Positions 30,715-42,985 of a DNA stretch of 64,000 nt are shown here, in pieces; the first letter of the stretch is position 1, and the number at the start of each line of letters is the position of its first letter. Source of the stretch: Planctomycetia bacterium (GTDB lineage Bacteria; Planctomycetota; Planctomycetia; Pirellulales; UBA1268); the NCBI GenBank assembly GCA_014192425.1, contig BJHK01000010.1:12228-76227 (forward strand). The letters are read 5' to 3'. Made by a program: the position numbers and the translations under genes. The notes beneath the pieces were generated by a model. That model was not told the origin of the DNA and ran no database searches. It was given only the letters and a program-made list of their open reading frames with translations.

Positions 30715-31139
30715 GCCAGCAGCCCGACACCCCCCGCTTCACGCCGCGCGTGCTCGTCCAGTTCGACCATCCGGACCGGCGCTACATGCCGCTCGATCCC
30801 CTCGGCGTGCGCTACCAGGTGGAGGGCGTCGCGGGCGACCGCGTTCGGGCGATCGAGCAGTCTGTCCTCTGGTACACCGAGGGCAAGGGGGAGGAGGACC
30901 TCGGCGTGCACTTCTTCCAGCGGCTGGTCGATCAGGCGGCGGTCGCGGCGGCGGCCCGCGAGGGTGCGTTCGCCGTGCAGCTGCCCCGCAGCCCGCTGTC
31001 GTACGAGGGAGTCATCGTGAAGATCCGCTGGTGCGTCCGCGTGCGGCTGTTCTTCGCCGCCGCCCGCGACTTTGTTTCCGAGCACGTCTTCGAACTGGGC
31101 GCGATTCCGCCTGCACCCCTGCCGGGAGGCCACCCCTGA
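30711..31139 (+). CDS. small arrestin-like beta-sandwich protein, unknown function
   Basis: 142 residues starting at a GTG that overlaps the previous stop, with GCGGAGG upstream. Beta-strand pattern: VLVQFDHPDRRYMPLDPLGV, SVLWYTEGKGEEDLGVHFF, LPRSPLSYEGVIVKIRWCVR. The P-x-SYxG-x-x-x-x-IxW element recalls arrestin/Spo0M-type sandwiches. Soluble; no catalytic motif. Likely partner of the membrane protein encoded immediately before it. Assigned by pattern only. Confidence 0.65.
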   Translation: MSQQPDTPRFTPRVLVQFDHPDRRYMPLDPLGVRYQVEGVAGDRVRAIEQSVLWYTEGKGEEDLGVHFFQRLVDQAAVAAAAREGAFAVQLPRSPLSYEGVIVKIRWCVRVRLFFAAARDFVSEHVFELGAIPPAPLPGGHP

Positions 31140-31172
31140 GACCGCTCCCATGTGAGGCTTGTGCGGTTCGCT

Positions 31173-31312
31173 GGTCGGGGCTGCCCAAGCCCCGTCGCCG
31201 GACGTTCGCTACGGGCATCCTGCCCTTCGCTCACTCGAACCTGCCCGCGCTTCGCCATCCTGGCTGCGCTCGGCAGCTCACGCCGGCTCCCGGGGTATGG
31301 GCAACCCCTCCC
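31173..31312. mobile_element. 140-bp MITE-like element, copy 2
   Basis: Same length as and inverted relative to the copy at 15094–15233, about 86% identical by hand count with no gaps. Its terminal inverted repeats (31173–31194 and 31291–31312) have decayed to about 17 of 22 matches. Homology to copy 1 continues about 15 bp to the left (from 31158). It sits between the arrestin-like gene and the P-loop ATPase, 53 bp before the latter's start. Confidence 0.8.
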
Positions 31313-31365
31313 GATCCGTTGTCTTCGAGGCGACTTATGGTGCGTGAGAATCCAGGGGACGTCGC

Positions 31366-31986
31366 ATGACATCGCCAGCCACTATCGTGGACCGGCCGGT
31401 GTGCCGGCTCCCGCCGAATCCGTTCGCCACCCGGCATACCCGGCCCGGTGCGTTGCCTCCGCTCGACGAGCACGGAGACCCGCTCGACATCGCCGCGCTC
31501 GCTGACCGCTGCCTCGCGCTGCCCGCGGCGGCGATCGAGGGACCGCATGGGCATGGCAAGACGACGATCAGCACCCGGATCATCGAGCACCTCGGGGAAC
31601 GGGGACTGCCCGTCGTGGTCGTCCGCATGCGGTCGGTGGCAGACGGCGGCCGGGCCTTCCTGGCAGTCGTGCGTGCCGGCCGCGGAACGCTCGTCTGCAT
31701 CGACGGCTGGGAGCGTCTCGGCCGGGTGGCCGCGGCCGCGGTCCGGCTGGCCGCCTTGTGCCGGGGCCTCCGCCTCCTCGTCACGGCGCATCGGGCGACC
31801 GGCCTGCCGGTGGTGATGCGGTGCACGACCTCGGAGCCTCTTCTTCGGGCGCTCGTCGAGCGCTTGCCCGACGACGGCGGCCGGATCAGCGCCGCCGACA
31901 TCGCCGCCGCCTTCGCGCGGCACGGGGGCAATCTGCGCGAGTCGCTGTACGACCTCTATGACCGGTTCGAGCGTCGCATCCGCTGA
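31366..31986 (+). CDS. small P-loop ATPase of unknown function
   Basis: 206 residues. Walker A GPHGHGKTT at 59–67, and a Walker B-like strand TLVCIDGWERLG around 105–115, as in small AAA/ABC-type NTPases; LRLLVTAHRATGLP resembles a sensor-1 strand. C-terminus is helical (ESLYDLYDRFERRIR). No partner domain or transmembrane segment. AGGGGA lies 7 bp before the ATG. The gene follows directly on the MITE-like element. Confidence 0.7.
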   Translation: MTSPATIVDRPVCRLPPNPFATRHTRPGALPPLDEHGDPLDIAALADRCLALPAAAIEGPHGHGKTTISTRIIEHLGERGLPVVVVRMRSVADGGRAFLAVVRAGRGTLVCIDGWERLGRVAAAAVRLAALCRGLRLLVTAHRATGLPVVMRCTTSEPLLRALVERLPDDGGRISAADIAAAFARHGGNLRESLYDLYDRFERRIR

Positions 31987-32251
31987 GCGCTGGTCGGCAG
32001 TGCGCTGGCGACCGCAGGGGATGCGGCGCGCGTCCGGCGTCCGGCTTTCGCCGCGTCCAGGCGGTGCGGGCGGTCCGGATGGAGCGGTGGCAGGGGTGAC
32101 AGCGATCGTAGCGGGTCGCGATCGTGAATTCATGATCCGTGACGGGGATTTTCTCCGGCTGTGTGCCGGGCGGGGAAACTACGCTCAAGTCAGACGTCGT
32201 TCGACACGGGTGGCCCCGCGTCGAGCCCGGGCGTCGCAAGGAGCGTGCGTG

Positions 32252-33475
32252 ATGGTTCGCCGAATCCCCCTCGTCCTGCCGCTGGTGATGGCCGCGGCGT
32301 GGTCCCTGCCGGCCGCGGCGCAGCAGTGCTGCCTGAGCGAATTGTTCGCCGGCTGCGGCGGTTGCTTGAGGCGCCCGCCGGCCTACGCCGTCGCCCCGGT
32401 GATGGCGCCGATGATGGCGCCGATGCCCGCACCGCCACAGCCGGTGATGGTTCCGGTCGCCAAGACGAGCTACGTCCCGGAGACCACCTACCGCACGCAG
32501 ATGCAGACCGTGCCGGTCACGACCTACAAGCCCTCCTGCGAGATCGATCCCTGCACGGGCTGCCCGCGGGAGTGCATGCAGCCGGTGACCGAGTACGTGC
32601 AGCAGGCGGTGAACGTTCCGGTCACCCAGTACCGGGCGGTGACGACCACGCAGTATGTGCAGGTTCCGCAGGGCTATGCCGCGCCCCCCTATGCTCCGGG
32701 ACAGATGCCGCCCGCCCCGATGATGGCGCCGCCGGCGGTGCAGAGCCCGTTCGCTCCGCAGACGATCGCGCCGCCGCCGGCCATCAACACGGCGCCGGGT
32801 GCCTGGGGTGCGGCCTCCAGTGATCTGCGCAATCCGGCGCTCGTGCAGCCCGGTCAGACCAGCATCACGCCCCCCGCGCTGCCGCCGACCACCACCAACT
32901 ACCCGCCGTACGCGGTGCAGCGACCGGTCGCGCCGCCTGTCGGCGGGGTGCCTTACGGTCAGCCGCAGGTGACCTACGGTCAGCCGCAGATCACCTACGG
33001 CCAGCCGCCGGCCGCCGCCGGCCAGCCGATCACGACCTACACGCCTCCGGCGGCACAGGGCGACGTCACCTCGTCGCAGCGACCGCTGCAGCCCGCCCCC
33101 TCCACGGCGCCGCCGCTGGTGCCGATTCCGGAGATCCAGCGGTCATCGCCCCCCGGCCAGGGCTCCGTTGCTCCCGCCTTGCCTGCCGCGCCTGCCGCAC
33201 CGGGGCCGTCGGGCACGGCGCCTGCGACCACACCGGCGAACCCCACGACGCCCAATCCTGCCGCGACTCCCCGCACGACTTCCCCGGCGCCTTCCGCTCC
33301 TGGCATGCCGACCGTGCCGGGCAGCGGACCGTCCTCGGCGACGGGGGCGTTCCCGCGGCTTCTCGAGCCGACCGGTCACACCACCTCCTGGCAGCCCGCA
33401 GCAGCGGCCGGCCGTCCGGCCCTGTTCATGCCCGCCTATCCCACCGCCGCCCTTCCGGCCCGCCTCCAGCAGTGA
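32252..33475 (+). CDS. secreted Pro/Gln/Tyr-rich repeat protein
   Basis: 407 residues. Signal peptide (LVLPLVMAAAWSLPAAAQ) cleaved near residue 24. A Cys-containing N-terminal region (QQCCLSELFAGCGGC) is followed by repeats of the PVT-x-Y/TYxPSC type (ETTYRTQMQTVPVTTYKP, VTEYVQQAVNVPVTQYR), a YGQPQ(V/I)T tandem, then a long Pro/Ala/Thr-rich tail. This composition is typical of planctomycete envelope proteins. AAGGAG lies 8 bp upstream of the ATG. Probably structural; no enzymatic motif. Confidence 0.78.
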   Translation: MVRRIPLVLPLVMAAAWSLPAAAQQCCLSELFAGCGGCLRRPPAYAVAPVMAPMMAPMPAPPQPVMVPVAKTSYVPETTYRTQMQTVPVTTYKPSCEIDPCTGCPRECMQPVTEYVQQAVNVPVTQYRAVTTTQYVQVPQGYAAPPYAPGQMPPAPMMAPPAVQSPFAPQTIAPPPAINTAPGAWGAASSDLRNPALVQPGQTSITPPALPPTTTNYPPYAVQRPVAPPVGGVPYGQPQVTYGQPQITYGQPPAAAGQPITTYTPPAAQGDVTSSQRPLQPAPSTAPPLVPIPEIQRSSPPGQGSVAPALPAAPAAPGPSGTAPATTPANPTTPNPAATPRTTSPAPSAPGMPTVPGSGPSSATGAFPRLLEPTGHTTSWQPAAAAGRPALFMPAYPTAALPARLQQ

Positions 33476-33536
33476 TCCAATGGCGGGCTCCCGCTCGGGC
33501 CGCGGGAATTCCCCGGCAGAGCGGATCCGGGCCGCC

Positions 33537-35312
33537 ATGACCAACTCCGACATCGCCGCGGTCTTCGACCACGTCGCCGACCTGCTCGAGTACCGGGGCG
33601 ACAATCCGTTCCGCGTCCGGGCCTACCGCAACGCGGCGCGGACGATCGGGGCGCTGGTGGAGTCGCTCACCGCTGTCCGTGCCGACCCGGTCCGCGGCCT
33701 GACCGACCTCGAGGGGATCGGCACCGACCTCGCCGCCAAGATCGAGGTCCTGCTCGACACGGGGAAGCTGCCGCTGCTCGAGGAACTCGAGCGCGAGGTG
33801 CCGGCGGTGGTCTTCGACCTGATGCGGATTCCCGGTCTCGGGCCGCGCAAGGTCAAGCTGCTCGTCGATGCGCTCGGCATCGACTCGCTCGACGCGCTCG
33901 AGCAGGCGTGCCGTGACGGCCAGGTGGCCGGCGTCAAGGGATTCGGCGCCAAGACCCAGGCCGCGATCCTCGACAACATCGGCTTCGCCAAGAGCCCGGA
34001 CCGGGACCGGCTGCTGTGGCGGGACGCCGACGCGATCGTGCAGCCGCTGCTGGAGTGGATGCGGGGCTGCCAGGAAGCGCGACGAGTCGAGGCCGCGGGA
34101 AGCTGGCGGCGCGGCAGGGAAACCGTCGGGGATCTCGACATCGTCGTCGAGAGCACGGAACCGGGGCCGGTGATGGACCGGCTCCAGAGCTGGCCCGAAG
34201 CGTCGGCCGTGCTCCTGCGCGGTGACACGAAGACCAGCATCCGCGGGCCGCGCGAGGTGCAGATCGACCTGCGGGTCGTGCCGCCGGAGTCGTTCGGCGC
34301 CGCCCTGCAATACTTCACCGGCTCCAAGGAGCACAACGTCCGGCTCCGCGGGCGGGCCCGCGATCGCGGCCTGACGATCAACGAGTACGGTGTGCACCGG
34401 CTGGCGCCGGGTGCGGCCAACGATTCAGCGTTGGGGAGGGGCGCCGCTGTCGCAGGGCGGACGGAGGAGGAGGTGTACGAGGCCGTCGGACTGCCGTGGA
34501 TCCCGCCCGAACTCCGCGCGGGCGGGGACGAGATCCGGCTCGCCGAGCGCGGCGAACTGCCGGACTTGGTCACGGTCGCCGCCATCCGCGGCGACCTGCA
34601 CATGCACACCACGGCGACCGACGGCGAGGACACGCTCACGGAGATGGTGCGGGCGGCGATCGCCCGCGGGCTGTCCTACATCGCGATCACCGACCACGGC
34701 CAGCGGGTGACGATGGCCAACGGCCTCGACAAGCGCCGGCTGCTGCGGCAGTGGGGGGAGATCGACCGTCTCAACGAGTCGCTCGCCGCCGCCGGCGCGC
34801 CGCCGATCGTGGTCCTCAAGGGGATCGAGGTGGACATGCTGGAGAAGGGTGGGCTCGACCTGCCCGACGATGTCCTCGAGCAGGCAGACTGGGTGGTGGC
34901 GAGCCTGCACTACGGCCAGAACCAGCCCCGCGACAGGATCACGGCCCGGATCGTCGAGGCCGTGGAGAATCCCTGGGTGAGCGTCATCGGCCATCCCACC
35001 GGCCGGCTCATCAACCGCCGGCCGGCCTACGACGTCGACATCGAGGCTGTGATCGAGGCCTGCGCCAGGACGGGCACGTTTCTGGAGATCAACGCCAATC
35101 CGTGGCGGCTCGACCTCGACGACCGGCATGCGGCCGCGGCCCGGCGGGCGGGGGTGAAGCTCGTGATCTCGACCGACGCCCATTCAACCCGCGGGCTGGA
35201 GGTGATGCGCTGCGGCGTCCTCCAGGCGCGGCGGGCCGGCCTGACCGCCGCCGACGTCGCCAACACCCGCAGCCTGACCGACCTCCGTCGCCTGATGGGG
35301 CGTGGCGGCTGA
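33537..35312 (+). CDS. polX: family X DNA polymerase with PHP domain
   Basis: 591 residues. The N-terminal HhH region starts MTNSDIAAVFDHVADLLEYRG with NPFRVRAYRNAAR and two hairpins (LEGIGTDLAAKI, IPGLGPRKVK). The nucleotidyltransferase palm has AGSWRRGRETVGDLDIV (GSxRR and the DxD metal pair). The C-terminal PHP phosphoesterase (from about 355) has GDLHMHTTATDG, AITDHG, GIEVDML and STDAHS, supplying 3'–5' exonuclease-type metal ligands. Bacterial PolX fills repair gaps. The ATG at 33537 fits the family start; 33480 is an in-frame alternative. Confidence 0.93.
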   Translation: MTNSDIAAVFDHVADLLEYRGDNPFRVRAYRNAARTIGALVESLTAVRADPVRGLTDLEGIGTDLAAKIEVLLDTGKLPLLEELEREVPAVVFDLMRIPGLGPRKVKLLVDALGIDSLDALEQACRDGQVAGVKGFGAKTQAAILDNIGFAKSPDRDRLLWRDADAIVQPLLEWMRGCQEARRVEAAGSWRRGRETVGDLDIVVESTEPGPVMDRLQSWPEASAVLLRGDTKTSIRGPREVQIDLRVVPPESFGAALQYFTGSKEHNVRLRGRARDRGLTINEYGVHRLAPGAANDSALGRGAAVAGRTEEEVYEAVGLPWIPPELRAGGDEIRLAERGELPDLVTVAAIRGDLHMHTTATDGEDTLTEMVRAAIARGLSYIAITDHGQRVTMANGLDKRRLLRQWGEIDRLNESLAAAGAPPIVVLKGIEVDMLEKGGLDLPDDVLEQADWVVASLHYGQNQPRDRITARIVEAVENPWVSVIGHPTGRLINRRPAYDVDIEAVIEACARTGTFLEINANPWRLDLDDRHAAAARRAGVKLVISTDAHSTRGLEVMRCGVLQARRAGLTAADVANTRSLTDLRRLMGRGG

Positions 35313-35323
35313 GCGGCCCCGAT

Positions 35324-36436
35324 TCAGGGTCGCTTCACGCAGCGGAAGCCGACGTGGCTCGAACCGCTGGAGATCTCCCCCTTGCCGCGCGTGCCGACGA
35401 TGTACCGCGAGCAGTACTGCTCGGTGCACAGGAACGAGCCGCCGCGCTGCACCCGCTTGCGCTCGGTCGGCTCCTGCGGGTCGCGGCTCGACGTCGGTCC
35501 CCGCGGATCGAAGGCCGCGCCCTCCGTGATCCGGTCCGGCGCCGTGTAGGTGTCGGGACGATACCAGTCGGAACACCATTCCCAGACGTTGCCCGACACG
35601 TCGTGGAGGCCGAAGGCGTTCGGAGGAAACCGCTTCACCGGCGCGATGCCGGCGAAGCCGTCGAGGCCGAGATCGCGGTCGGGAAACGAACCCTGAAACG
35701 TATTCGCCATCCAGCGGCCCGCGGGGCGGAAGTCGTCGCCCCATGGATAGGCTGCGCCGGCCCGCCCGCCGCGGGCTGCGAATTCCCACTCGGCCTCGGT
35801 GGGCAGGCGTTTGCCGGCCCAGCCGGCGTAGGCCTCGGCGTCGGCGTAGGCGACGTGCACGACGGGCTCGTCGTCGCGGCCCTCGACCGTGCTCCCGGGG
35901 CCGAGCGGATGCCGCCAGTCGGCGCCGGGAACGTAGGTCCACCAGCGATGATGATGGTCGAGGGGCACTGGCCCGGCCGGCGGGCTGAAAACGATCGAGC
36001 CGGCCACGAGGTTGGCGGGGTCGGCGCCGGGAAACTCCTCCGGCCGAGGCGGCCGCTCGGCGACCGTCGTGTAGCCCGTGGCGGCGACGAATGCCGCGAA
36101 TTGCCGGTTCGTGACCTCGGTCTCGTCCATCCAAAAGCCGTCGACCCGCACGCGATGCACGGGGCGGGCATCGACCATCGGCTCGTTCCCGCCGTGCGGC
36201 ACACCGCGCGGGTCGGCACAGCCCATCGAGAACTCGCCGCCGGTAATCCACACCATCCCGGCGGGCGTGGCCGCCGGCGGGCCGGCCGGGGACAGCGTGG
36301 TCGGCCCGAACGCGCCCTGCCGTGGCGAGCAACCGACGAGCAGGACGACGAGCAGGACGACGGCGCCGTTCGCCGCGGCTGCGGGCCGGGAACGCTGGCG
36401 GGGTGCGCCGGCAGGGATGGCGATCCCGGGACTCAT
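35324..36436 (-). CDS. formylglycine-generating enzyme (SUMF1 family), predicted lipoprotein
   Basis: Oxidizes the active-site cysteine of sulfatases to formylglycine. 370 residues. The N-terminus has a hydrophobic stretch ending LLVGCSP, a good lipobox. The FGE-sulfatase domain follows: MVWITGGEFSMGC, VTNRQFAAFVAATGY, EPVVHVAYADAEAYAGWAGKRLPTEAEWE, SGNVWEWCSDWY. The C-terminus GGSFLCTEQYCSRY keeps both catalytic copper-binding cysteines (Cys337, Cys342), equivalent to human SUMF1 Cys336/341, whereas many bacterial SUMF-like proteins lack them. Its start overlaps the CHAD gene stop (ATGA). Confidence 0.88.
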   Translation of the reverse strand: MSPGIAIPAGAPRQRSRPAAAANGAVVLLVVLLVGCSPRQGAFGPTTLSPAGPPAATPAGMVWITGGEFSMGCADPRGVPHGGNEPMVDARPVHRVRVDGFWMDETEVTNRQFAAFVAATGYTTVAERPPRPEEFPGADPANLVAGSIVFSPPAGPVPLDHHHRWWTYVPGADWRHPLGPGSTVEGRDDEPVVHVAYADAEAYAGWAGKRLPTEAEWEFAARGGRAGAAYPWGDDFRPAGRWMANTFQGSFPDRDLGLDGFAGIAPVKRFPPNAFGLHDVSGNVWEWCSDWYRPDTYTAPDRITEGAAFDPRGPTSSRDPQEPTERKRVQRGGSFLCTEQYCSRYIVGTRGKGEISSGSSHVGFRCVKRP

Positions 36437-37362
36437 GCCGAATCCAGTCGCAGCGACCTCGTCAACGTGCGGCGCAGCGCCCGCCTCCGCGCCGGCTTCC
36501 ACCACTTGGCGAACGACTTCCGCGCCCGGTCGGCCCTGCTCGACTCGTGGCGTCGCAGGCTCGTCAACGTGCCACGAACGCTGCGCAGGCCGTCCTCCTT
36601 TGCCCAGCGTCGAAAGCGATCGGCGGCCGCCGCGTGGTCGGTGAACGTGCCCAGCGTCGCCTGCAGCCGCTGCAGCGACCCCTCGCAGCGGACCCGCACG
36701 CGCGGGGCGAACACGGGGGCGAAGATTTCAAGCGTGTAACGGAGCTTCTTGCCCTCGATCCGCAGCCGATGTAATTCTCGATCATCCTCCAGCCGCCTGT
36801 CGGCCCGGTCGAAGAACCGGCGCATGAGCGGCTTGAATCGCCGCACGGCGTAGCACGTGAACGTCTCGTCTCGGCCGTAACGTGTCATCCGGTCGAGGAG
36901 CCGCTCCAGTCGCCCGGCCCAGTCCGCGGCGACGAGCCGATCGCGCAACTCGCGGATCGGCTGTCGTGACTGCAGCCGTTGCCGCGAGAGCATCGCCACC
37001 AGCCGGACCCTGGCCCGCGCCCCGGGGGGGATCGCGGCGGCGGCATCATCAGGCTCGAGCGCCTGCACGAGCACGTCCAGGTCACGGGCCTCGCCGGCCA
37101 CGCGCCGGATGCGACGCAGCCGCCGGCGAAACCAGTCCCGATGCCGCCGGGGCACGAGTTCGTCGAAGGCTTCGAGGGCCGCGAGCCCGCGCCGGGTGGC
37201 GACGCGAAGCCGGTGGACGGCATCCGCGTCGGGGCGGTCAACGCAGGCATCCTGGAGGCCCGACCAGACCGTCGCCAGGCGGGACCGGAGAATGCGGCAG
37301 GCAACACGCGACACCGGCATCCGGCCGGCGCCGGCGGGGGACGAACTGCGACTCGATGCCAT
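36433..37362 (-). CDS. CHAD domain protein (polyphosphate-associated)
   Basis: 309 residues of all-alpha, Arg/His-rich sequence: VHRLRVATRRGLAALEAF, GEARDLDVLVQAL, RYGRDETFTCYAVRRFKPL, LHRLRIEGKKLRYTLEIF, LQRLQATLGTFTDHAAA. These are the conserved helices of CHAD (conserved histidine alpha-helical domain), known to bind inorganic polyphosphate. No fused CYTH domain. The C-terminus is very basic. The stop overlaps the FGE gene start; the gene upstream ends 39 bp away, so all three may form one operon. An in-frame ATG at 37320 is an alternative start. Confidence 0.85.
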   Translation of the reverse strand: MASSRSSSPAGAGRMPVSRVACRILRSRLATVWSGLQDACVDRPDADAVHRLRVATRRGLAALEAFDELVPRRHRDWFRRRLRRIRRVAGEARDLDVLVQALEPDDAAAAIPPGARARVRLVAMLSRQRLQSRQPIRELRDRLVAADWAGRLERLLDRMTRYGRDETFTCYAVRRFKPLMRRFFDRADRRLEDDRELHRLRIEGKKLRYTLEIFAPVFAPRVRVRCEGSLQRLQATLGTFTDHAAAADRFRRWAKEDGLRSVRGTLTSLRRHESSRADRARKSFAKWWKPARRRALRRTLTRSLRLDSA

Positions 37363-37401
37363 CGGGCGGCCGCCGACCAGGGACTCGGGAATGACCCCGC
37401 G

Positions 37402-38301
37402 TCACTCTACGCCGTCAGGCACGGCCTTGCCAGCAGGCGCGGCCGCTGCCGCATCCGGAGCCCGGACCTGGTCCGGGGCGGCCTTCGTGACCGTCACCCG
37501 GGACGCGAACAGGGAGCCGGCCCCGTGGCAGCCCTCTCCGGTCCACAGGCGGCCGCGGATCTCGACCCGGTCCCCCGGTGCCACGAGGTTCAGGGAGGCG
37601 GCATCGATCGTGACCACGGCGTCTTCCGCGACTGTGAACGTCAGCCGCCGGAGTTTCCCGGCATCGACGCGGACCTGCATCGTCCGGCCCCGGGCGTTGG
37701 TGACCACGCCGACGATCCGCTCCACGCTGTCGGGGCGGACCTCGTCCGGCACGAAGCCCTGCGGGGGCGTGACGATGTCGAACTTCCGGAGCGGTTCGCT
37801 GCCGCGGCCCTTGGCATCGACCGTGGCAACGATCCGCACCGCCATGCCGGGCTGGACGATGGCCGCGGTCGATCGGCCGAGGACGGAGAAGCTGGTGACG
37901 CCCGCCGGATGCAGATGGGCGACGTACGTTGCATCCGCATCGTCATCGGAGAATGCAACGAGGCCGCCTGCCAGCCCTCCGGCGCTCCCATGCACGATCC
38001 CCGCGTAATCCGCCTCGGGGAGGCGGTCGATGGCGAGTTTGTTGTTCTCGACGGGGATCGTGATCGACTTCTTGGTGCCGCGGCAGGCCCCCATGGTCCA
38101 GAGCCGCTCGTAGGCCAGTTGCATCTCGGCAGACTTGTAGAACGTCCCCCAGCGCAGCGTGCCGTCTGGCGCCACCGGTGCGACCACCGCCTCGGGCAGG
38201 GCGTAGGGATTGAACGGCTCGGCCGCGACGGGCGCGACGAGACAGCCGGCAAGGAAGATGGACGGCAGCAGCCGCCGCGGGCAGTGGATCGAAATCGGCA
38301 T
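37402..38301 (-). CDS. secreted protein of unknown function
   Basis: 299 residues. Signal peptide (CPRRLLPSIFLAGCLVAPVAA) cleaved before EPFNPYAL. The mature part is beta-rich: WGTFYKSAEMQLAYERLW, VENNKLAIDRLPEADYAG, then an OB-like segment of about 110 residues (VGVVTNARGRTMQVRVDAGKL, GDRVEIRGRLW). No domain recognised. The start chosen gives a signal peptide; an upstream in-frame ATG does not. First gene of the apparent secreted–CHAD–FGE operon. Confidence 0.65.
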   Translation of the reverse strand: MPISIHCPRRLLPSIFLAGCLVAPVAAEPFNPYALPEAVVAPVAPDGTLRWGTFYKSAEMQLAYERLWTMGACRGTKKSITIPVENNKLAIDRLPEADYAGIVHGSAGGLAGGLVAFSDDDADATYVAHLHPAGVTSFSVLGRSTAAIVQPGMAVRIVATVDAKGRGSEPLRKFDIVTPPQGFVPDEVRPDSVERIVGVVTNARGRTMQVRVDAGKLRRLTFTVAEDAVVTIDAASLNLVAPGDRVEIRGRLWTGEGCHGAGSLFASRVTVTKAAPDQVRAPDAAAAAPAGKAVPDGVE

Positions 38302-38430
38302 CACGGGCTCCGTGTGTTGAAAGTGCCCGCCTCGCACGATAGTTCGACATACGCGACCGCTCAAATCAAGCGGTGGCTTTTTCTGCCAGGGAAAACGGGC
38401 CTGCGGCCTGTGCGGCCGCGCCAGGCAATC

Positions 38431-38466
38431 CAGGCATCAGGACCCGGCCAGGCATCAGGACCCGGC
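38431..38466. repeat. 18-bp tandem duplication downstream of rpoC
   Basis: Two identical copies of CAGGCATCAGGACCCGGC lie in the 221-bp gap between rpoC and the secreted-protein gene. No terminator with a clear T tract is visible nearby. Confidence 0.85.
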
Positions 38467-38522
38467 CAGGCCCAAGCTCCGTGCGGCCCAAGTTCCGTGG
38501 CCCCCTGACGGGGTCTGTCAGC

Positions 38523-42869
<4,347 letters not shown>

Positions 42870-42985
42870 GTGTCATCTCCCTGTGGTGTTCGAAACCCGC
42901 TCGACGTTCCGCGTGCCAACCGCGCCGGACCGCGATCCCGTCCAACCGGCGGCGACCGCCGGACGGCGTCGCAGCCGGCGGCGGG

